A stretch of 5,141 nt of DNA from Bacteriovoracaceae bacterium. Lineage in GTDB: Bacteria; Bdellovibrionota; Bacteriovoracia; Bacteriovoracales; Bacteriovoracaceae. The position numbers and the translations under genes were made by a program. Below the pieces are notes generated by a model that worked only from the letters and a program-made list of their open reading frames with translations, was not told where the DNA came from and ran no database searches. The stretch is from NCBI GenBank assembly GCA_023151145.1, contig JAKLJM010000243.1, positions 1-5,141 of the forward strand. Reading direction: 5' to 3'. Positions 1 through 4,642 of this stretch are shown here, one piece after another; the stretch's first letter is position 1; every line of letters begins with the position of its first letter.

Positions 1-35
1 TGAAAGTTGCCTCTAGAGAAGGAGCATATAAATGA
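1..35 (+). CDS. Possible 3' end of an upstream gene (toxin candidate)
   Basis: One frame is open from the window edge: after two bases of a split codon it reads KVASREGAYK and stops at TGA 33-35. That stop overlaps the ATG of the next gene in the ATGA arrangement typical of translationally coupled pairs. The other two forward frames are closed early, by TGA at 1-3 and TAG at 14-16. In HigBA-type loci the toxin gene usually precedes the HTH antitoxin gene, so a HigB/RelE-like toxin is a reasonable guess. Ten residues cannot identify a family, and the short open stretch could be chance. Confidence 0.25.
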   Translation, partial: KVASREGAYK

Positions 36-379
36 ATTACGCTCGAAAAATTCAAAAAGAGCTAGATGTAAAAACTGATTTGAAAGTCATTAAAAAAGTT
101 ATTTCACTTTATGAAAAGCTAAAAAATGAAGATGATGAACTTTTGACGATGGATGATGCTATGGAACATTTGGATGGCCTTCTAGGTGTTGTTACTCCAG
201 CAGATTCAATTAAGGCTTTTCGAGACAGAGAAAATCTCACTCAAAAAGAACTTGCCTTGAAAGCTGGAATTAGGCAACAGCATCTATCAGAAATCGAAAG
301 AGGGTTAAGACCTATTGGTGTAACTATGGCAAAGAAATTATCCAAGGCCCTAAACTGTAATTACAAATCACTTTTGTAA
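32..379 (+). CDS. XRE-family helix-turn-helix protein, HigA-like antitoxin
   Basis: A 115-residue DNA-binding protein. Residues 59-115 form a Cro/C1-type (XRE) HTH domain: the first helix is around IKAFRDREN, the HTH pair is QKELALKAG (71-79) and RQQHLSEIERG (81-91), and a closing helix is AKKLSKALN. The N-terminal half (1-57) is charged and helical (EKLKNEDDELLTMDDAMEHL). That arrangement is common in HigA-like antitoxins and their solitary relatives, where this half contacts the toxin or dimerises. The ATG at 32 is preceded by a strong AGAAGGAG at 17-24 with good spacing. It overlaps the stop of a possible upstream frame (ATGA), and an intrinsic terminator follows, so this is probably the last gene of a short operon. 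Known antitoxins of this class repress their own promoter, which would lie outside the window. It could instead be a free-standing regulator; the toxin partner is not visible. Confidence 0.8.
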   Translation: MNYARKIQKELDVKTDLKVIKKVISLYEKLKNEDDELLTMDDAMEHLDGLLGVVTPADSIKAFRDRENLTQKELALKAGIRQQHLSEIERGLRPIGVTMAKKLSKALNCNYKSLL

Positions 380-422
380 TTTATGTATTGATGAAGTAAA
401 AGTAGAAATTCTTCAAAATTAG

Positions 423-446
423 AGGTCACAATTTGTGACCTTTTTT
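423..446 (+). terminator. Intrinsic terminator after the HTH gene
   Basis: AGGTCACAA (423-431) and TTGTGACCT (433-441) are perfect reverse complements around a single T. In RNA this would fold as a 7-8 bp stem with a 3-nt loop, and six T's follow directly (441-446). It lies about 45 bases after the TAA of the HTH gene. The convergent gene on the other strand ends at 525, and the reverse-strand copy of this hairpin is not followed by a good U tract, so it serves mainly the + strand. Confidence 0.85.
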
Positions 447-462
447 ATTTTTCTCTTCTCGT

Positions 463-515
463 ATCTACACTTTTGGATTTAGCCGTTCAATTGATGGCCG
501 TACAATCATGTAGAT
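463..515. repeat. Inverted repeat ATCTACA/TGTAGAT between convergent genes
   Basis: ATCTACA (463-469) and TGTAGAT (509-515) are exact reverse complements 39 bases apart. Between them lie the palindrome TCAATTGA (487-494) and a direct repeat GCCGT (482-486 and 497-501). It sits between the + strand terminator and the end of the - strand six-cysteine gene. No T tract follows on the - strand, so a terminator role is not clear, and seven base pairs could be chance. Confidence 0.25.
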
Positions 516-524
516 TTTATTCTT

Positions 525-743
525 CTAAAGTAAATTTTCTAATTCTTGGATGCTCAAAGGTACAATTTTAAAATCACTTATCTTATTGTCTTCAAGAATG
601 ATGGAGCTAATTTTCCCTTTTGGACATAAATCCATACAGTGGGTTTTTAAAATTTTTGTTCTTTCATTACTTTCAATTTTTAAATTTACTTCATCTTTAG
701 AACAGCAAGAGCTGCAATCTTCACAGATAATAATTGTCTTCAA
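525..743 (-). CDS. Small six-cysteine protein, thioredoxin-like [2Fe-2S] ferredoxin type
   Basis: A 72-residue cytoplasmic protein without a signal peptide. Cysteines are at 7, 10, 13, 14, 36 and 40, in the contexts CEDCSSCC and CMDLCPKG. The C-X3-C-x-x-G followed by two short strands (ISSIILED, FKIVPL) and a final helix (SIQELENLL) resembles the C-terminal half of thioredoxin-like [2Fe-2S] ferredoxins and the related DUF1636-type metal-binding proteins. The N-terminal part is shorter and richer in cysteine than usual. A cluster or metal site is therefore likely by analogy; the partner and reaction are unknown. The start codon is TTG (743-741), chosen because AAAAGG (757-752) lies 8 bases upstream and the only other methionine is residue 37. 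It begins 37 bases after the His/Met/Cys-rich gene and probably shares its transcript, which hints at a metal or redox theme. Confidence 0.65.
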   Translation of the reverse strand: MKTIIICEDCSSCCSKDEVNLKIESNERTKILKTHCMDLCPKGKISSIILEDNKISDFKIVPLSIQELENLL

Positions 744-780
744 TTTTTTAACCTTTTAAATCGTCTATATTTTAATTGTA

Positions 781-1053
781 TTATTCTTGCATCATTTTAG
801 CGCATTTGTCTTTTCCCATTTTTTCCATGCATTTTTTCATCATGTCTTCCTGGCACATTTTTTTATCTTTGTGTTTTTCCGCACATTTTTTCATCATTTC
901 AGACATATCATGTCCTTCATGTGAATTTTTGGTTTCGATAGTTTTAACTTCTTCTTTTACAGCAGGATGGTGTTGTGAGTGATCTACTTGAGGCTCTTGT
1001 GCGTGAGTCAGAGTAAATAAACTTAATGACATTAATATAAATAGCGTTTTCAT
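781..1053 (-). CDS. Secreted His/Met/Cys-rich small protein, probable metal binder
   Basis: A 90-residue protein with a Sec signal peptide (hydrophobic residues 4-16, probable cleavage after THA at 18), so it should act in the periplasm. The mature part has two zones. Residues 19-49 carry histidines (DHSQHH, HEGHD). Residues 50-90 are a Met/Lys/Cys helix-forming segment with an internal duplication: MMKKC occurs at 53-57 and again at 71-75. The four cysteines are spaced C57-X9-C67 and C75-X8-C84. Abundant His, Met and Cys suggest copper or another soft metal, but no named family is recognised. The Cys spacing also fits a disulfide-linked helical hairpin. The ATG is preceded by AAAGGA (1064-1059). 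The six-cysteine gene follows 37 bases later on the same strand. Two TACTTAAGTA palindromes lie upstream, one next to a possible -10 element. Confidence 0.75.
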   Translation of the reverse strand: MKTLFILMSLSLFTLTHAQEPQVDHSQHHPAVKEEVKTIETKNSHEGHDMSEMMKKCAEKHKDKKMCQEDMMKKCMEKMGKDKCAKMMQE

Positions 1054-1090
1054 AAAAATCCTTTGTTATGTCGATAGCTAATTAGAAACA

Positions 1091-1155
1091 GGTATACTTA
1101 AGTAGTTCATGAATTTAATCTAAATTTTTTATTCAATAGTTCTACTTAAGTAACC
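1091..1155 (-). promoter_or_regulatory. Promoter region with paired TACTTAAGTA palindromes
   Basis: The 10-bp perfect palindrome TACTTAAGTA occurs at 1095-1104 and again at 1143-1152, centres 48 bp apart. Flanks extend it into an inverted repeat: GGTATACTTAAGTAG (1091-1105) against CTACTTAAGTAACC (1142-1155), with one base inserted. On the - strand a -10-like TATACC (1096-1091) abuts the nearer palindrome. It lies about 40 bases before the ATG at 1053, leaving a leader with the ribosome site at 1064-1059. The -35 match is poor. This layout suits a dimeric regulator binding two sites in front of the metal-binding pair. A long-loop RNA stem after the 1177-1434 gene is the alternative. Confidence 0.4.
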
Positions 1156-1176
1156 TTTTGTTTGTATTAAAAATAA

Positions 1177-1434
1177 TTACCTTTCGCCTCTTAGATAAGA
1201 GCTCTTAGTGCGATCGAAAAAATCAGCAGGACCATGTTGAACGGCTTTATGCTGTCTTTGTTTAATTAAGCTTTCAGATGTAGAGCCAGTGGAAATAGAA
1301 TTACTTACTTTGTGATCGATGGGACAATTGATATACGATTTATATTGGGCATTTCTTTGATCTGCACGAAAACTCTCAATGGCAAAAGAATTAAGTGAAA
1401 TTAAAGCTAGAAAAAACAAAGTAACCTTTTTCAT
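1177..1434 (-). CDS. Secreted protein of unknown function
   Basis: An 85-residue protein that I do not recognise. Residues 1-18 are a clear Sec signal peptide (KK, then VTLFFLALISL, cleavage probably after SFA), leaving a mature protein of about 67 residues for the periplasm or outside. The mature part is polar and basic, has a single cysteine (C37 in NCPIDHK), a Ser/Thr-rich middle (SNSISTGSTSES) and a basic end (SSYLRGER). There is no transmembrane helix or lipobox after the signal. The ATG has AGGAG (1444-1440) five bases upstream. It appears monocistronic: a -10-like TATGAT lies at 1508-1503, and the next gene downstream is 123 bases away. Its leader contains a 16-bp palindrome and a repeat that overlaps the ribosome site. 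Confidence 0.65.
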   Translation of the reverse strand: MKKVTLFFLALISLNSFAIESFRADQRNAQYKSYINCPIDHKVSNSISTGSTSESLIKQRQHKAVQHGPADFFDRTKSSYLRGER

Positions 1435-1441
1435 AAATACT

Positions 1442-1508
1442 CCTATGAATTTTTGTACATTAAATTTTTTTCTTACGTAAGAAACTTCATAGGGGATACG
1501 AAATCATA
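1442..1508 (-). promoter_or_regulatory. Promoter and structured leader of the secreted-protein gene
   Basis: Reading the - strand, a -10-like TATGAT (1508-1503, no good -35) would start a transcript near 1496. The leader then holds CCTATGAA (1493-1486), a perfect 16-bp palindrome TTTCTTACGTAAGAAA (1484-1469), and TTCATAGG (1449-1442). The last is the exact complement of the first and contains the AGG of the AGGAG ribosome site. In RNA the outer repeats could pair over 8 bp and hide part of that site, with a 6-bp hairpin (ACGU loop) enclosed. At DNA level the palindrome could be an operator just downstream of the start of transcription. I cannot tell which applies. Confidence 0.4.
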
Positions 1509-1512
1509 ATAA

Positions 1513-1527
1513 AAAATGTGACATTTT
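1513..1527 (-). terminator. Weak possible terminator after the lipoprotein gene
   Basis: Just after the TAA of the lipoprotein gene, - strand AAAATGT and ACATTTT pair around one C, and the T run continues to six T's (TTTTTT). The stem has only one or two G-C pairs, so it would be unstable. It is in the right place and has a T tract, but it could simply be AT-rich sequence. Confidence 0.3.
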
Positions 1528-1532
1528 AATTT

Positions 1533-2324
1533 TTAGTAAACATCTGATGGAATTGAATTTGAGCAAGAATTACTTGGTGTAATCGCACCGTTGCTTTCGA
1601 TATCAAAAACATGCCAATAGGTTTGAGTACAATTTTCTGGAACTGAGAATTGGCTAATTAAAGTTCCGTTTCGATAAACTCGAACTTGGGCTTCAGATTG
1701 AGTAAAATCTGGTGATGCTGGAGAATTTTGTTGTGTATAATTATGGACAAAGTAACGATGTTTTCTTGGATATGATAAAGCAGTACCATTCCATTTTACT
1801 GCAATTGTTTCAGGACCTGATCCATCTGTATCATCAACATCTAGTACCGCAAACGGTGCATTGTTGATGTCTCCAACATTTTGATAATAGATATGGGTAG
1901 ATGGAGCTGTGTTATTAACAGGAACATAAAGATTGGAATCTAAATCTTGCACTGTCGTATTCCAAGAGAGAATGGCCACTAATTTATTTGCAGCATAGGC
2001 AGTCGTTAACAATGAAAGCGAAACGGAATTAGTTTTATTTTTTTTAAGGAAAGTATTTGGGCGCTGATCAATGTAACCGCTTATTGAGACGTTGATGGTT
2101 TTTGTCCCAGCTTGAACGTTGGTGATGCGATAATAACCACTGCCATTAGTGGTTGTTTGAGTTTGTGATTGAAAACCTTCAACATAAACAGTGACACCTG
2201 AAAGTGCTGCTCCAGTTTGCCCATTAGTGATATAGCCTTCAATATCTCCATATCCATCGACAAGTTCAGACTGTCCACATGAGAAAAGCATAAGAGTTAA
2301 TATTGAAAATAATAAATATTTCAT
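1533..2324 (-). CDS. Lipoprotein with carboxypeptidase-regulatory-like and YfaP/DUF2135-like domains
   Basis: A 263-residue lipoprotein. The N-terminus is a lipoprotein signal with lipobox LFSC and lipidated C16. Residues 26-105 look like a carboxypeptidase regulatory-like beta-sandwich: GDIEGYITNGQTGAALSGVTV, then TTTNGSGYYRITNVQAGTKT. Residues 115-225 resemble the YfaP/DUF2135 kind of beta domain: LSWNTTVQDLDSNLYVP (119-135), the signature LDVDDTDGSGPETI (161-174), then YFVHNY and VRVYRNG. Two cysteines (C232, C254) near the end could form a disulfide. Such modules usually sit in extracellular or surface proteins that bind ligands or other proteins; no catalytic residues are evident. Its ATG overlaps the stop of the preceding barrel gene (TAATG), and its own ribosome site is weak (GGA about 12 bases upstream), so translation is probably coupled. 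The exact role is unknown. Confidence 0.75.
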   Translation of the reverse strand: MKYLLFSILTLMLFSCGQSELVDGYGDIEGYITNGQTGAALSGVTVYVEGFQSQTQTTTNGSGYYRITNVQAGTKTINVSISGYIDQRPNTFLKKNKTNSVSLSLLTTAYAANKLVAILSWNTTVQDLDSNLYVPVNNTAPSTHIYYQNVGDINNAPFAVLDVDDTDGSGPETIAVKWNGTALSYPRKHRYFVHNYTQQNSPASPDFTQSEAQVRVYRNGTLISQFSVPENCTQTYWHVFDIESNGAITPSNSCSNSIPSDVY

Positions 2325-2968
2325 TAAAACAATCCAAGTGGAAAACTCAAATCTAATAAAATAGTTTGAATAGATTTTTTGTTAAAAGTGTAATCATCTA
2401 ACGTACCAGGCATGTCAATTTTAGTTCCGTTAAGTGTCGCTTTGTTATAACTTGTTTGCCTTAAATCAATTCCCCAATTAAAAAAACTTCCTAGCGGGAG
2501 AGTTAATTTTAAACCAAAACCATTACCAGAAAATTTGGCTGGTCGAAATTGAGAGATGTAGTATTCGTCCATTTGTAAATTTGCGAGAACAATATAATAC
2601 AAACTCACCATCGAGCGATTATTTTGGTAACTAAGTGCGATTTCATGAGTCGTCTCAGTGGCTTTAGAGCTTTTAGGCCATGAATCATCCACTGCATAGT
2701 TTTTTGAATTGGCGTAAAGCCAAGTGAGCGATTGATTTTTATAACCATAACCAATATTGAAAGTGGGTGTAAATTTATAAGACAAATTTGCCCCATAAAA
2801 ATAGCCATAAGTATTTCCGGCCAATGTACCAGTAATAGGTGATGAATCTATTTTTTGATTCCATTTAGAATAATTAATTCCAAGAAGCGGCTGAAGAAAT
2901 ACTCGCTTGCCGGTGTTGGCAAAAGTGTTAAGGGAAAATAAAACTGAAATGATAATAAGTGATTTCAT
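2324..2968 (-). CDS. Outer-membrane beta-barrel-like protein
   Basis: A 214-residue protein with a Sec signal peptide (MKSLIIISVLFSLNTFA, cleavage probably after A17). The mature part is a series of amphipathic strands rich in aromatic residues and glycine (YGYFYGANLSYKF, FNIGYGYK, MVSLYYIVLAN, GNGFGLKLTLPLG, FFNWGIDLRQTSY). It ends in ILLDLSFPLGLF, alternating hydrophobic residues with a terminal phenylalanine, which is the usual BAM-recognised end of outer-membrane barrels. The size suits an 8- to 10-stranded barrel. No cysteines are present. The specific family is not recognised. The ATG at 2968 lacks a clear Shine-Dalgarno (upstream reads AAACTCGTATGT); it is kept because it gives a complete signal peptide. 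The lipoprotein gene follows with a TAATG overlap, which suggests that barrel and lipoprotein work as a unit in the outer membrane. Confidence 0.75.
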   Translation of the reverse strand: MKSLIIISVLFSLNTFANTGKRVFLQPLLGINYSKWNQKIDSSPITGTLAGNTYGYFYGANLSYKFTPTFNIGYGYKNQSLTWLYANSKNYAVDDSWPKSSKATETTHEIALSYQNNRSMVSLYYIVLANLQMDEYYISQFRPAKFSGNGFGLKLTLPLGSFFNWGIDLRQTSYNKATLNGTKIDMPGTLDDYTFNKKSIQTILLDLSFPLGLF

Positions 2969-3036
2969 ACATACGAGTTTAATAAAATCGTAGCAGGAAA
3001 ATAGCTGGAAAATACTGCCAAAAACATGATTGAATA

Positions 3037-3057
3037 GCTGCTTGCTTAGCGCGCAGC
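3037..3057. other. GC-rich imperfect hairpin in the divergent spacer
   Basis: GCTGC (3037-3041) and GCAGC (3053-3057) flank an 11-base loop containing GCGC in an otherwise AT-rich 219-bp spacer between divergent genes. No T tract follows on either strand, so it is not a terminator. It may be a protein-binding site or chance. The rest of the spacer (2969-3187) shows no convincing gene. Confidence 0.2.
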
Positions 3058-3120
3058 ACTATGGGTTGTCTTTATATGTCTCTTAATAAATCCGAACCTT
3101 TAGAAAAATTAACATCCTTT

Positions 3121-3148
3121 TTGCTTGTCGATTGAACTTGTTTATCTG
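3121..3148 (+). promoter_or_regulatory. Weak candidate promoter for the dehydrogenase operon
   Basis: TTGCTT (3121-3126) and TATCTG (3143-3148) are separated by 16 bases and lie 40 bases before the GTG start. Both boxes match the sigma-70 consensus only partly, so this is a tentative placement in the spacer where the promoter should be. Confidence 0.25.
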
Positions 3149-3187
3149 TAGCATTTTCTTTTTTCCAAACAACTCGGAGGTTGAAAG

Positions 3188-4627
3188 GTGTTAAACTTTC
3201 CACAGCAAGCACTCACATTTGGTTCGTTTATTAATGGTGAGTTTCAAAACAATTATTCACAAAAATTAGTGGTTCGTTCTCCGTATAATAATTCAGTTTT
3301 AGGTGAGGTGGGAGTTTCTTCCACAGCTGAAATTGATCAAGCTATTCAAGATGCTTCTATGGCCCAAAAAAGTTGGGCACAGACGCCGATTAAAGAGCGC
3401 TCAAAGGTTATGTTTGAGTTTAGAAATATTTTAATGAGAGATATTGATAAAATTTCAAACTTAAAGAGTTTGGAGTCAGGAAAAACATTTGCTGAAGGAA
3501 AAGCTGGATTACTAAAAGGTATTGAAGTTTTAGAGTTTGCTTTATCACTACAAAATTCTGATTTAGGTGGCAGATTAGATGTTTCACGCGGAGTAAGTTG
3601 TGAGTATCGCCGAACGGCACTTGGGGTTGTGGCCAATATAACACCTTTTAATTTTCCTGCCATGGTTCCCATGTGGACAATTCCTATTGCTCTGACTTTA
3701 GGAAATGCCTATATCTGGAAACCTTCAGACAAAACACCATTAACGGCAACTTATATTGCCAGTGCACTTAAAGAAGCCGGTCTGCCAAATGGCCTTTTAC
3801 AAGTTATTTTTGGTGCTCAAAACGAAGTGGAAACGATTATTGATCACCCATTAGTTAAGGCCATCGGTTTTGTCGGATCAACGAAAGTTGCAAAAATCGT
3901 TTATGAACGTGGAACAAAACTTGGAAAAAGAGTGCTTGCGATGGGGGGAGCGAAAAACCATATCGTTCTACTACCTGATGCCAATCTAGATATTTCAGGT
4001 TTAGGAATTTCTGATTCTTTCACCGGATGTGCAGGTCAGCGCTGTATGGCAGCTTCTGTTCTTCTGGCCGTAGGGGATGTGGATAAACATATTGAAAAAA
4101 TTCTTCAAAGAGCAAGCTCGCTTAAGCTTGGATCTGAAATGGGAGCAATTATCACTAAGGCACAAAAAGAATTTCTCATTTCTGCGATTGATCGCGCAGA
4201 AAAAGCCGGTGCTAAAATTTTACTTGATGGAAGAAAAGTGAGTGCACCAAAAGGAATGGAAGAAGGAAATTGGCTAGGACCAACCATTATTGATTTTGTT
4301 CAACCTAATAGTGAAGCCCACACCACCGAACTATTTGGACCTATTCTTTCCATTATTCGCTGTAAAGATATTAGTGGAGCGATGAAAATTCAAAATACCT
4401 CAGTTTATGGGAACGCGTGTTAAGTTATTCGCGATGCTAGTGCTGGGATGATTGGAGTGAATGTGGGAGTTCCTGTTCCAAGAGAGCCATTTTCATTTGG
4501 AGGTGTGAATGCCTCTAAATTTGGACATGGGGATATCACAGGTCACCATTCATTAGATTTTTGGTCAGATGTAAAAAAAGTGACAACAAAATGGGAAATG
4601 CAAAACGATAATACTTGGATGTCTTAA
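3188..4627 (+). pseudogene. mmsA: Methylmalonate/malonate-semialdehyde dehydrogenase (CoA-acylating), broken by in-frame stop and deletion
   Basis: The intact enzyme oxidises (methyl)malonate semialdehyde with NAD and CoA to propionyl-CoA or acetyl-CoA. The first 411 codons have the family hallmarks: FINGEF near the N-terminus, TPFNFP with N155, WKPS with K178, GFVGST (227-232), MGGAKNH (252-258, where ordinary ALDHs have ELGGK), GCAGQRCMA with catalytic C286, and ELFGP (381-385). The start is GTG, 7 bases after a strong CGGAGG (3175-3180). After YGNAC the frame hits TAA (4421-4423), then continues in the same frame for 67 codons: SAGMIGVNVGVPVPREPFSFGG, then VTTKW, ending at 4627. Intact relatives have about 19 residues between YGN and the SAGM-type motif; here there are eight codons including the stop. 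About 11 codons therefore appear deleted, with TAA formed at the junction. The truncated product lacks the C-terminal oligomerisation part and is probably inactive. Sequencing or assembly error is the main alternative. The next gene is 15 bases away, so they form one operon. Confidence 0.85.
4424..4627 (+). pseudogene. Detached C-terminal remnant of the dehydrogenase
   Basis: These 67 codons plus stop follow the TAA in the same frame and begin VIRDASAGMIGVNV. They hold the family's C-terminal motifs: GVNVGVPVP, REPFSFGG, SKFG and DVKKVTTKW. No ribosome site precedes the first internal ATG (residue 9), so the piece is unlikely to be translated by itself. The motifs remain well preserved and free of further stops, which suggests that the break is recent or is a sequence error. 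Confidence 0.8.
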
Positions 4628-4642
4628 AGAGTGGAGAGACAA

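Noticed and set aside
550..982. Two + strand open frames of 68-69 codons (550-759 and 776-982)
   Set aside because: They are antisense to the two small metal-type genes, which have ribosome sites, a signal peptide and Cys motifs; the + strand frames show none of these.
1091..1155. Reading the long inverted repeat as the terminator of the 1177-1434 gene
   Set aside because: The loop would be 36 bases and no T tract follows the second arm on the - strand.
2081..2808. - strand frames 2081-2278 and 2605-2808
   Set aside because: They are shifted frames inside the lipoprotein and barrel genes, which have coherent signal peptides and domain motifs.
3061..3135. 24-codon open frame in the divergent spacer, starting ATG at 3061 with a second ATG at 3076
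   Set aside because: Neither ATG has a ribosome site, the product is featureless, and the stop falls within the candidate promoter.
3346..3672. Long - strand frames inside the dehydrogenase (3346-3672, 3420-3644, 4105-4287)
   Set aside because: They are antisense to strongly conserved ALDH coding sequence and have no motifs or ribosome sites.
4421..4423. Programmed readthrough or recoding of the TAA in the dehydrogenase
   Set aside because: TAA is not used for selenocysteine or pyrrolysine, and readthrough would still leave a protein about 11 residues short in a conserved region.
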